From an uncultured Bacteroidales bacterium (GTDB taxonomy: Bacteria > Bacteroidota > Bacteroidia > Bacteroidales > Bacteroidaceae): a stretch of 64,000 bases of DNA. Positions 25,230-32,679 of the stretch are shown here, one piece after another. The position numbers and the translations under genes are program-made. The stretch is from positions 1 to 64,000 of the forward strand of contig CASFRV010000004.1 of the NCBI GenBank assembly GCA_949297215.1. The letters are read 5' to 3'. The notes under the pieces are model-generated. The model was not told where the DNA came from and searched no databases. It worked only from the letters and a program-made list of their open reading frames with translations. How positions within the stretch are numbered: position 1 is the stretch's first letter; every line of letters begins with the position of its first letter.

Positions 25230-26479
25230 TACGCTTGAAATTCAGCAAAATTTTCCAAGGCGACAAGGTGATATGGGTCGTATTCTTTTTCCTTTGCATC
25301 ATATCCCTCGTCGAAGTGTTCAGCGCTGCCAGCACGCTTTCCTACAAGTCGGGCAGCTTCTGGACGCCATTTTGGCGCCAGGCCCAGTTTCTCGGGCTGG
25401 GCGCCCTCGTGGTCATCTGCATCCACAACATCCCTTGCCGCTGGTTCAAGCTCGTTCCGCTGTTTTTCCTCGTCTTCACGTGGCTGCTCCTGCTCATTAC
25501 GCTCTTCTTTGGCAACGACACGAACGAAGCCAAGCGCTGGCTCGACATCTTCGGCCTCTCGTTCCAGCCGTCCGAGCTGGCCAAGGGCGTTGTCGTGACC
25601 ACGGTGGCGCTCATCCTCGCCGCCATGCAGCACGAGGAGGGGGCCGACCGTCGGGCCTTCAAGTTTGTGCTCATCATTACGTTCATCACGTGCGGACTCA
25701 TCGTGGCCGAAAATCTCTCTACGGCGGCCCTGCTCTTTGCTGTGGTGTTCATCATGATGTTTGTGGGGCGCGTATCACTCGTCCAGATGGGGAAGCTGCT
25801 GGGCGCCTGCGCGCTTTTCATCGGTCTGTTTGTTGCCGTGATTTTCCTTGTCTTCCCCGACAACCGCGACGCTCAAATCTACAAAACGCGGCCGTTTCAT
25901 CGCGTTTTGACGTGGAAGGACCGCATCAGCGACCACCGCGAAGCCACCAAGGTGGTGTCGCCCAAAGATCTCGACTTTGATAACGACGCACAGGCCATAC
26001 ACGCCAACATCGCCATCGCATCGAGCGGGGGCATAGGCCGCATGCCTGGCAACTCCGTCGAGCGCGACTTTCTGAGCCAGGCCTTCTCCGACTTCATTTT
26101 TGCCATCATCATCGAAGAAATGGGCCTGTGGGGAGCCATCATTGTCGTTTTTCTCTACCTGGTCCTCATGTTCCGGGCGGGGCGCATCGCCAGTCGCTGC
26201 GAACGCAACTTCCCTGCGTTTCTCATCATGGGCCTGGCGTTGCTCCTGGTCTTCCAGGCGTTCACCAATATGCTCGTGGCGGTGGGCATTCTCCCCGTTA
26301 CGGGGCAGCCTCTGCCCCTCATCAGCCGCGGAGGCACCTCGACCATCATCACCTGCGCCTACTTCGGCATGATGCTCAGCGTGAGCCGCTACGCCCGCAA
26401 GACCGACACGCGCGACGAGCAGCAACAAAACACCGACTTGGCCCAGGCTGAATTTCAAAACGACAAAGACCTGGTCTGA
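25226..26479 (+). CDS. ftsW: FtsW, lipid II polymerase of the SEDS family
   Basis: 417 residues with about 10 membrane segments. SEDS glycosyltransferase that polymerises septal glycan together with FtsI. Recognisable blocks: AKRWLDIFGLSFQPSELAKG (near 105-125), the long periplasmic loop with SSGGIGRMPGNSVERDFLSQAFSDFIFAIIIEE (the SEDS signature, including the Glu and Asp region), and GQPLPLISRGGTSTI near the end. It is the last gene of this cluster. A hairpin follows 14 bases after its stop, whereas murG and the other usual downstream genes are absent here. Confidence 0.95.
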   Translation: MIRLKFSKIFQGDKVIWVVFFFLCIISLVEVFSAASTLSYKSGSFWTPFWRQAQFLGLGALVVICIHNIPCRWFKLVPLFFLVFTWLLLLITLFFGNDTNEAKRWLDIFGLSFQPSELAKGVVVTTVALILAAMQHEEGADRRAFKFVLIITFITCGLIVAENLSTAALLFAVVFIMMFVGRVSLVQMGKLLGACALFIGLFVAVIFLVFPDNRDAQIYKTRPFHRVLTWKDRISDHREATKVVSPKDLDFDNDAQAIHANIAIASSGGIGRMPGNSVERDFLSQAFSDFIFAIIIEEMGLWGAIIVVFLYLVLMFRAGRIASRCERNFPAFLIMGLALLLVFQAFTNMLVAVGILPVTGQPLPLISRGGTSTIITCAYFGMMLSVSRYARKTDTRDEQQQNTDLAQAEFQNDKDLV

Positions 26480-26492
26480 GACGTCCCTACAC

Positions 26493-26540
26493 GAACGGAC
26501 CCGCCCCTTCCGACGTAAAGGGCGGGCCCGCTCGTTCTTT
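26493..26540 (+). terminator. Terminator ending the dcw-type operon after ftsW
   Basis: Arms GAACGGACCCGCCC and GGGCGGGCCCGCTCGTTC with a 13-base loop, then TTTAAAG. It separates ftsW from the cyclophilin gene. Confidence 0.75.
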
Positions 26541-26604
26541 AAAGGAATGACGCGCCGCGACGTCCACGGCCGTTCCCTACTGTTCCATTACAATCATTTC
26601 CATC

Positions 26605-27396
26605 ATGCACTTCTCATCATTTACCTACAAGCTTACGACAGTGGCCACCGCTCTGTTCCTTTCCATCCCCCTGCTTACGGCCCACGCCGGCTGCCCCGCA
26701 GAACGTTCCCGCCAGCTTCCCGTGGCCGACAGCCTGGCTGCCGACAGCGCCACGAGCCTCGTCCGTTTCGAGACGACGCTGGGCACGTTCGACATCGCTC
26801 TCTACAACGACACACCGCTCCACCGCGACAACTTCCTGCGCTTGGTGCGCAACGGCTACTACGACGGGGTGCTTTTCCACCGCGTCATCCGCGATTTCAT
26901 GGTGCAAACGGGCGACTCCACCTCGCGCACGGCCGCTCCGGGCACACCGCTTGGCGAGGGCGACGCGGGCTACACGCTGCCCGCCGAGATCGTCTTTCCC
27001 ACCCACTACCACCACCGCGGCGCCGTGGCGGCCGCCCGCACGGGCGACGACGTCAACCCCGAGCGACGCAGCAGCGGGGCGCAGTTTTACGTGGTCTGGG
27101 GCACGACGTATGCCAAGCCAGCCCTGTCGCCCATCCGCCGTCGCGTGCGCATGGCCACGGGCGGAAAGGCCCGTTTCACCGATGAAATGGTGACCGACTA
27201 TGCCACGCGCGGCGGCACGCCCCACCTCGACGGTCAATACACCGTTTTCGGCGAGGTGGTGCGCGGCCTCGACGTCATCGGGCGCATCCAGGCTGTAGCC
27301 ACCGACGCTGCCGACCGCCCGCTGACGGACGTACGCATCACGCGCGCCAACATCGTGCGTCAGGCCGGCTCCCAGCCCGCCAGCAAGCGGCAATAG
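26605..27396 (+). CDS. Exported cyclophilin-type peptidyl-prolyl isomerase
   Basis: 263 residues. The N-terminal signal sequence (about 1-30) ends LLTAHAGC; this may be a weak lipobox, so a lipoprotein or a soluble periplasmic protein are both possible. The cyclophilin domain (about 50-250) has FETTLGTFDIALYNDTPLHRDNFLRLV, YYDGVLFHRVIRDFMVQTGD with the catalytic Arg, and DGQYTVFGEVVRGLDV. An inserted segment (about 170-215) separates the two halves, as in other Bacteroidales homologues. It catalyses proline isomerisation in exported proteins. Its last 37 bases overlap the 3' end of the convergent M20 gene. Confidence 0.9.
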   Translation: MHFSSFTYKLTTVATALFLSIPLLTAHAGCPAERSRQLPVADSLAADSATSLVRFETTLGTFDIALYNDTPLHRDNFLRLVRNGYYDGVLFHRVIRDFMVQTGDSTSRTAAPGTPLGEGDAGYTLPAEIVFPTHYHHRGAVAAARTGDDVNPERRSSGAQFYVVWGTTYAKPALSPIRRRVRMATGGKARFTDEMVTDYATRGGTPHLDGQYTVFGEVVRGLDVIGRIQAVATDAADRPLTDVRITRANIVRQAGSQPASKRQ

Positions 27397-28445
27397 AAAG
27401 CGATGGCCCGGCGTATTTCGTCGATGCATATGTACTCGTCGGCCGTATGCGAGCGGGCGGAGTCGCCGGGACCCAGCTTGAGCGACTGACACGGCAGCAA
27501 AGCCTGGTCGCTCAGCGTGGGCGAGCCAAAGGGACGGCCGCCCAGCGCCATGCACCGGGCCACAAGCGGGTGGTCGGTTGCGATGTGCGACGAGTTGAGA
27601 CGTGTGGAGCGGGCCACGACCGCGCTCCGCACGTTTTTCTTGATTTCATCGAGCAATTCCTCGTTCGTATAGAGCTCGTTGCTCCGCACGTCGACGGTGA
27701 ACGCACACGTGTCGGGCACGACGTTGTGCTGCGTCCCGGCATAAACAACGGTCACCGTCGTCTTGACCTCGCCCAGCAGGGGCGACACGCGGGCAAAGCG
27801 GTGCGTTCGGAACCATTCGATGTCGGGCAGGGCCTCGTAGATGGCGTTCACGCCCTCGTTGCGTGCCGCGTGGCCCGAACGCCCGTGGGCCGTGACGTCG
27901 AGCACCATCAGTCCCTTCTCGGCTATGGCCGGCTGCAACCCCGTGGGCTCGCCCACGATGGCCACGTCGGGCCGTGGCAACTGCGGCAGCACGCTCTCGA
28001 TACCGCCGCGGCCCGACACCTCCTCTTCGGCCGAGGCCAGATACACCATATTATATGGGCGCTCCGCAGCTTCGAGCACACGAAACGCCTGCAAGAGCGC
28101 CACGAGGCCTCCGCCGCAGTCGTTGCTGCCCAGACCATACAGGCGGTCGCCCTCGCGCTGCGGCACGAAGGGGTCTCTCTGCCAGCCCGCCACGGGGCGC
28201 ACCGTGTCGATGTGGGCGTTGAGCAGCAGCGTGGGGCGCCCGTCGGCAAAGCCGCGCGCCACGGCCCAGCAGTTGTGGCCGCTGCGCTGCACGTCCAGCC
28301 CTGCCCGGCGCATAAAGGCTTCCATAAAGTCGGCAGCCGCCCACTCGTCGCGGCTCACCGAGGGGCGGGCTATCAGCCCCGAAAGCAGCCCGACGGCCTC
28401 GGCCGTAAGCGCTTCCAGACGTTGTTCTGAAAGATCGATGTTCAT
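27360..28445 (-). CDS. M20-family deacylase, ArgE/acetylornithine deacetylase-like
   Basis: 361 residues from the ATG at 28445; sequence upstream in frame is not protein-like. It is a zinc-dependent amidohydrolase: LLNAHIDTVRPV carries the first metal His and Asp, EEEVSGRGGIE the general-base Glu and a metal ligand, and HGRSGHAARNEGVNAIYEAL lies in the dimerisation lid domain (about 165-270). In Bacteroidota the homologue in arginine synthesis acts on N-acylated citrulline or ornithine; succinyl-diaminopimelate desuccinylase is the main alternative, so no symbol is given. It is monocistronic and converges on the cyclophilin gene. Confidence 0.82.
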   Translation of the reverse strand: MNIDLSEQRLEALTAEAVGLLSGLIARPSVSRDEWAAADFMEAFMRRAGLDVQRSGHNCWAVARGFADGRPTLLLNAHIDTVRPVAGWQRDPFVPQREGDRLYGLGSNDCGGGLVALLQAFRVLEAAERPYNMVYLASAEEEVSGRGGIESVLPQLPRPDVAIVGEPTGLQPAIAEKGLMVLDVTAHGRSGHAARNEGVNAIYEALPDIEWFRTHRFARVSPLLGEVKTTVTVVYAGTQHNVVPDTCAFTVDVRSNELYTNEELLDEIKKNVRSAVVARSTRLNSSHIATDHPLVARCMALGGRPFGSPTLSDQALLPCQSLKLGPGDSARSHTADEYICIDEIRRAIAFYCRLLAGWEPA

Positions 28446-28477
28446 CTGTCTCTGTTGTTTTGATGGATGTCTGCCGG

Positions 28478-28485
28478 CAAAGATA
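28478..28485 (-). promoter_or_regulatory. -7 element for the M20 deacylase gene
   Basis: TATCTTTG on the minus strand, 32 bases before the ATG at 28445. No convincing -33 element. Confidence 0.5.
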
Positions 28486-28630
28486 TGCTTTCCCTGGCAA
28501 ATGCAGGCACATCCCAGCGGCAAGCGGGCCACATTTTCCACGCCGTGCGTCCCCGCCTGCCGCCACCGAGGTGCGCAGGCGCTGTTTGGTGCCGCCGGGC
28601 GCGCACAAGGCGCACATTTCGAGCAAAATG

Positions 28631-28663
28631 TTTGGCCGGATCGGAATTTTCTTCGTATCTTTG
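28631..28663 (+). promoter_or_regulatory. Promoter of tRNA-Gln
   Basis: TTTG at 28631-28634, a 21-base spacer, then TATCTTTG at 28656-28663: one of the best consensus promoters in the window, ending 29 bases before the tRNA. Confidence 0.75.
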
Positions 28664-28692
28664 CCGCGTCATCTGGCGATGACACCCAAGTT

Positions 28693-28764
28693 TGTTCCAT
28701 GGTGTAATGGTTAGCACTAGAGTTTTTGGTTCTCTCAGTCCCCGTTCGAATCGGAGTGGAACAA
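28693..28764 (+). tRNA. tRNA-Gln (TTG)
   Basis: 72 bases. The acceptor arm TGTTCCA pairs with TGGAACA, with discriminator A. The D arm has GGTGTAATGGTTAGCAC, the anticodon loop TTTTGGT has anticodon TTG, and the T loop is TTCGAAT. There is a T-T pair at the top of the anticodon stem and a C-A mismatch in the T stem. No CCA is encoded. It has its own promoter and strong terminator. Confidence 0.93.
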
Positions 28765-28775
28765 CTTACAGCCAA

Positions 28776-28809
28776 GAGAGCCTTGCCCCGTGGGGCAAGG
28801 CTCTCTTTT
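28776..28809 (+). terminator. Strong terminator after tRNA-Gln
   Basis: 14-bp perfect stem GAGAGCCTTGCCCC / GGGGCAAGGCTCTC with a 2-base spacer, followed by TTTTC. Confidence 0.9.
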
Positions 28810-28831
28810 CGTATCGCAAAGCGCCGTCATC

Positions 28832-29356
28832 ATGCTCACCCGTTTCGACTTGAATTTCCGCGTTCAGACCGACCTGTTGCGCCTCAGCCTGTTGCAGGGC
28901 AGCAGCGAAACGGCTCTTTTGCGCCGTGAGGCCGACGGCTGCGTCATCGTGCTGCCCGCCTCGTTCCGCTTCGCCGACGCGCGCCACAACGCCTGGCTGC
29001 GCCGCGTGGTGGCCGGCCGCCTGCGCGAGGCCGCCATCGGGCGGCTGCCCGCCCGCACGCGCATGATGGCCGAAGCCTATGGTTTCCGCTATTTCAACCG
29101 CATCACCATCAAGGACATCCGTTCGCGCTGGGGCAGCTGCTCGTCGCTGGGCAACATCAACCTTTCGCTCTGGCTCATGCTCCTGCCCGGCGAATTTTCC
29201 GACTACGTCATCAAGCACGAACTGGCCCATCTCGACGAGATGAACCACGGGCCACGTTTCTGGGCCCGCCTCGACGCCATGACCGACGGCCGTGCCCGCA
29301 GCCTGCGGCGCGGCCTCAGCGCCTATTTTACGGAACACTACGGCCGCTACCGCTGA
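28832..29356 (+). CDS. YgjP/SprT-like zinc metallopeptidase (DUF45)
   Basis: 174 residues from the ATG at 28832. An in-frame ATG at 28790 exists but lies inside the tRNA-Gln terminator hairpin, so it is rejected. The conserved SRWGSCSSLGNINLSLWLMLLP precedes the zinc site HELAH (His129, Glu130, His133) in VIKHELAHLDEMNHGPRFW, with the third ligand expected at the following MNHG His. This fits the M48-related YgjP family, predicted cytosolic metallopeptidases of poorly known substrate. It has no visible promoter of its own. Confidence 0.88.
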   Translation: MLTRFDLNFRVQTDLLRLSLLQGSSETALLRREADGCVIVLPASFRFADARHNAWLRRVVAGRLREAAIGRLPARTRMMAEAYGFRYFNRITIKDIRSRWGSCSSLGNINLSLWLMLLPGEFSDYVIKHELAHLDEMNHGPRFWARLDAMTDGRARSLRRGLSAYFTEHYGRYR

Positions 29357-29376
29357 GCCCCGGAGCAAGCGGTGCG

Positions 29377-29907
29377 TCAGAGCAGGGCTTCGAGCTCTGC
29401 CGGCGACGAAACGACCGTCAGCAGGTCGGAAACGGCCGATGAAACCAGCCTTTTCTGCCGCAGCTCTTCGAGCAGGGCCAGCAGGCTGTCCCAGCAGCCG
29501 TCTACGTTGTAGAGCACGACGGGCTTTGCCGTGAGGCCGATGGTGCGCGCCGCCAGCACGGTGAAGAGCTCGTCGAGCGTGCCGACGCCTCCCGGCAACA
29601 CCACGAACACGTCGGCCTCGCGCATCATGATGGCCTTGCGGTCCGACAGGTCGACGCAACGGAACGCCACGTCCACGCACGTGCTCACCTGCCCGCGCTG
29701 CTCGATGATGTCGGGCACGACGCCATAAACGCGGGCCCCGGCCTCCTTGGCGGCACGTGCCAGCGTTTCCATGAGTCCCTTGGCCGCTCCGCCGTAGACG
29801 AGCGTGCGGCCCGTGCGGCCGATGAGGGCCCCCACCTCGGCGGCTGCCCTTGCGTAGCTTTCGAGCAGCTCCCGGGCCGAAGAAAGAAAAACAGCGATGT
29901 TCTGCAT
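29377..29907 (-). CDS. LOG-family (TIGR00730) phosphoribohydrolase-like protein
   Basis: 176 residues from the ATG at 29907. Rossmann-like fold of the lysine-decarboxylase-like/LOG family, with the near-canonical LPGGVGTLDELFTV motif (about 100-113) and SSARELLESYARAAAEVGALI at the start. The usual glycine-rich YGGGxxGLM is YGGAAKGLM here. Members hydrolyse nucleoside 5'-monophosphates (cytokinin activation in plants). In bacteria they likely act on purine nucleotides, so the older name lysine decarboxylase is misleading. It lies downstream of ridA behind a terminator. Confidence 0.85.
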   Translation of the reverse strand: MQNIAVFLSSARELLESYARAAAEVGALIGRTGRTLVYGGAAKGLMETLARAAKEAGARVYGVVPDIIEQRGQVSTCVDVAFRCVDLSDRKAIMMREADVFVVLPGGVGTLDELFTVLAARTIGLTAKPVVLYNVDGCWDSLLALLEELRQKRLVSSAVSDLLTVVSSPAELEALL

Positions 29908-29956
29908 CTCGATAAAACGGTGTAAAAAAGTTCGATGAAACGGGGATATTTCCCAT

Positions 29957-30020
29957 AAAAAAGCGGGGACGGCTCTCGCCGCCGGCAGCATGCCGCGCGA
30001 AGAGCCGTCCCCGCCGTTTT
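29957..30020. terminator. Bidirectional terminator between ridA and the LOG gene
   Basis: Arms GCGGGGACGGCTCT and AGAGCCGTCCCCGC around a 25-base loop. A six-base A tract on the left side (T tract for the minus strand) and TTTTT on the right give it the properties of a two-way terminator. It serves ridA. Confidence 0.85.
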
Positions 30021-30026
30021 TCAGCC

Positions 30027-30410
30027 TCAACGGCAGGCGATACACTCTATTTCGACGCGTGCCCCCTTGGGCAGCGTTTTCACGGCCATGGCCGAACGTG
30101 CCGGGGCCACCCCTTCGAAGAAGGAGGCATAAGCCTCGTTCATCTCGGCAAAGTCGGCCATATCTGCTAGGAAGACGGTTGTCTTCACGACGTGCTCCAT
30201 CGTGAGGCCCGTGGCGGCCAGTATGTTCTTGATGTTGGTGAGCGAGCGGCGCGTCAGCTCCTTGACTCCGCCGGGCTCAAACTCGCCCGTGGCGGGATCG
30301 ACGGGCAGCTGGCCCGACACGAACACCATGTCGCCCACCTCGATAGCCTGGCTGTAAGGGCCGATGGCCGCGGGGGCGTTTTTCGTTGCAATTGCCTTTT
30401 TCATATCCAT
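30027..30410 (-). CDS. ridA: RidA family enamine/imine deaminase
   Basis: 127 residues, the normal length for the YjgF/YER057c/UK114 family. AIGPYSQAIEVGDMVFVSGQLPVDPATGEF, KNILAATGLTMEHVVKTTVFLADMADFAEMN and PARSAMAVKTLPKGARVEIECIA are family blocks, including the active-site Arg in PARSA and the terminal Glu in EIECIA. It hydrolyses reactive 2-aminoacrylate-type enamines made by PLP enzymes. The ORF start MDMKK could equally be the second ATG two codons on. A terminator follows. Confidence 0.93.
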   Translation of the reverse strand: MDMKKAIATKNAPAAIGPYSQAIEVGDMVFVSGQLPVDPATGEFEPGGVKELTRRSLTNIKNILAATGLTMEHVVKTTVFLADMADFAEMNEAYASFFEGVAPARSAMAVKTLPKGARVEIECIACR

Positions 30411-30440
30411 ATAGTTTTAGGTCTTTTCGTTTGTCGTTGT

Positions 30441-30475
30441 GGCCCGAATGTGCGGTTTCATCGCAGGTTCGGGCC
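30441..30475. repeat. Inverted repeat between the DPP-type gene and ridA
   Basis: GGCCCGAA and TTCGGGCC arms flank a 19-base loop, 25 bases past the peptidase stop. It could be a terminator for that gene, but there is no T tract on the minus strand. Confidence 0.4.
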
Positions 30476-30500
30476 CTGTATGTTCATGCCGCGGGCGGGG

Positions 30501-32675
30501 TCACTTCAAGTAATCCTCGAAGTAGCGCGTGATGCGCTCGTGCAGGTGTATCATGTCGCGGCCCATCATGTTGTGCTCCTGGCCGGGATAGACGAAATAG
30601 TCGGGCTGCGTGCCGGTGTCCTCGCAGGCGCGCAGGAAGCTCAGGCTGTGCTGCATGACGCAGACGGGGTCGTTGTATCCCACGATAATCTGCAAGCGTC
30701 CCTTCAGGTTTTTGGCTTTGCCCAGCAGGCTCGACGACGCATATCCGTCGGGGTTTTCCTGCGGCGTGTCCATGTAGCGCTCGCCGTACATCACTTCGTA
30801 GAATTTCCAGTCGATGACGGGGCCGCCGGCCACGCCCACCTTGAACACGTCGGGATGCGAGCACATGAGGTTCACCGTCATGAAGCCGCCGAACGACCAT
30901 CCGTGCACGCCGAGGCGGTCCATGTCGACATAGGGCAGCGTGCGCAAAAAGTCGACGCCGCGCATCTGATCCTTCATCTCCTCGTCGCCCAGATGGCGGA
31001 AGGTGCAGTTTTCAAAGGCCAGTCCGCGGTCGGTCGAGCCGCGGTTGTCGAGCACGAAAATCACATAGCCCTTCTGCGCCATGTAGGCCTCCCAGCCGCG
31101 CATCATGTAGTGGCGGCTCTCGTCGACGTTGCGCAGGCCGGGGCCTCCGTAGACGTAGACCACGGTGGGATATTTCTTCGTCGGGTCGAAGTTGACGGGC
31201 TTCACCAGGCGGTAGTAGAGGTCGGTCGAGTCGTCGGCGGCCTTGATGCTGCCGCACGTCACCTCGGGCACGGCGTATCCTTCCCACGGGTCGGCCGAGG
31301 TGACGAGGTTGAGCTGCGTGGCCTTGGCCGTGCTGACCAGGTCGGTCTTCAGCACCACGTCGGGCGACGACCAGCGGTCGCACAGATAGGCGCCCGAGGC
31401 CGAGAGCGTGGCGTTGTGTACGCCCGTGCCGCCGTCGAGCAGCGTGCGCCGGCCGTTTTTCAGGCTCACGGCGTAGTAGTTGTAGCGCAGGGGCGACGCC
31501 TCGGTGCTGCGTATGATGACGCTGCGCGTTTTTTCGTTGAAGCCCACCAGGTCGGTCACGACGAAGCTGCCGCTGGTGAGCTGCTTGAGCTCGCGTCCCT
31601 TCACGTCGAAGAGATACAGGTGGTTATAGCCGTCGCGCTCGCTCTGATAGATAAACTTTTCGTCGTCCCAGGGCAGGAAGGTGATGGGGTGCATCGGGTG
31701 CACATATTTGGGGTGCGTCTCGGTGTAGAGCACGGCGCGGCGCTCGCCCGTTGCGGCGTCGTAGGCCACGAGCTCGGCCTTGTCCTGCGTGCGCGGCAGC
31801 TCAATCATATAGATGGTGCGGCCGTCGGGTGCCCAGGCGATGTTGGTGAAATAGCGGTCGGTCGGGTCGCCAGCCTGCAAATAGACGGTGGTGCCGGCCT
31901 CGACGTCGTAGACGCCCACCGTCACCTTGTGGCTCGTCATGCCGGCCATGGGATATTTCTCGGGGGCGGGTTGCGCCACGCGGTGGGCGATGTCGACCAG
32001 TGGAAAGTCGGTCACCATGCTCTGGTCCATGCGGTAGAAGGCGAGCTTGCTGCCGTCGGGGCTCCAATAGGTGCCCTTGCTGATGCCAAACTCGTCGCGG
32101 TGAACCGAGCGGCCATACACGAGCTCGCGCGAGCCGTCGGTCGTCACCTGGTGTTCGCGGCCGTCGGCCGTGGCTACGTAGAGGTTCCAGTTGCGCACGT
32201 AGGCCTCGCTGTACGACGCCGTGCTCAGGTCGCGGGCCTCGCCGGCCTTGCGGGCGATGCGGCGCAGCATCTTGCCGGCCTGCCAGTCGAAGAGCAGGGT
32301 TTCGCGGGCCGTCGTGAGCAACACGTGTGGCTTGCCGGCCTCGGGGAAGCGGGCATAATAGAGACTGCGCACCACGGCGTCGGAAGCCACGCCCTCGCCC
32401 AGCGCCTTGTTGACGTCGGACAGATGGAACAGAGCCTTAGGCTCCGTCTTGCGCCCGCGCTCGTCGGTGAGCAGGCGCACTTCGTCCTGGTCGAGCTCCA
32501 CCAGGCAGTCGCCCCACCAGGCTGTAAAGAGGGTTTTGGGCCGCAGGTTCCAGAAGGTGTCGCCCCCGGAAAGCAGGTCGTTGAGGGTGAACGTTTTTTT
32601 CGTCTGTGACATAGCAGGAAGGCAGGCCAGCAGGAGCGCAATGGCCGTCAGCCAGATTGATTTCCGTTTAAACAT
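30501..32675 (-). CDS. Exported S9 prolyl oligopeptidase, dipeptidyl peptidase IV type
   Basis: 724 residues from the ATG at 32675; the signal peptide (about 1-23, MFKRKSIWLTAIALLLACLPAMSQ) fixes this start. A seven- or eight-bladed beta-propeller (about 30-480) is followed by an alpha/beta hydrolase domain. The catalytic triad is visible: Ser594 in HGWSFGGFM, Asp669 in VGYNDPV and His701 in PGQEHNMMG. It removes X-Pro dipeptides or related oligopeptides from periplasmic or surface peptides. The start lies only four bases after the rlmL-like stop, so both share a transcript. Members of this clade serve peptide catabolism in asaccharolytic Bacteroidales. Confidence 0.93.
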   Translation of the reverse strand: MFKRKSIWLTAIALLLACLPAMSQTKKTFTLNDLLSGGDTFWNLRPKTLFTAWWGDCLVELDQDEVRLLTDERGRKTEPKALFHLSDVNKALGEGVASDAVVRSLYYARFPEAGKPHVLLTTARETLLFDWQAGKMLRRIARKAGEARDLSTASYSEAYVRNWNLYVATADGREHQVTTDGSRELVYGRSVHRDEFGISKGTYWSPDGSKLAFYRMDQSMVTDFPLVDIAHRVAQPAPEKYPMAGMTSHKVTVGVYDVEAGTTVYLQAGDPTDRYFTNIAWAPDGRTIYMIELPRTQDKAELVAYDAATGERRAVLYTETHPKYVHPMHPITFLPWDDEKFIYQSERDGYNHLYLFDVKGRELKQLTSGSFVVTDLVGFNEKTRSVIIRSTEASPLRYNYYAVSLKNGRRTLLDGGTGVHNATLSASGAYLCDRWSSPDVVLKTDLVSTAKATQLNLVTSADPWEGYAVPEVTCGSIKAADDSTDLYYRLVKPVNFDPTKKYPTVVYVYGGPGLRNVDESRHYMMRGWEAYMAQKGYVIFVLDNRGSTDRGLAFENCTFRHLGDEEMKDQMRGVDFLRTLPYVDMDRLGVHGWSFGGFMTVNLMCSHPDVFKVGVAGGPVIDWKFYEVMYGERYMDTPQENPDGYASSSLLGKAKNLKGRLQIIVGYNDPVCVMQHSLSFLRACEDTGTQPDYFVYPGQEHNMMGRDMIHLHERITRYFEDYLK

Positions 32676-32679
32676 ATCG

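Noticed and set aside
28790-28831. Earlier ATG for the YgjP-like peptidase
   Set aside because: It is inside the tRNA-Gln terminator stem, and the added residues are not conserved-looking.
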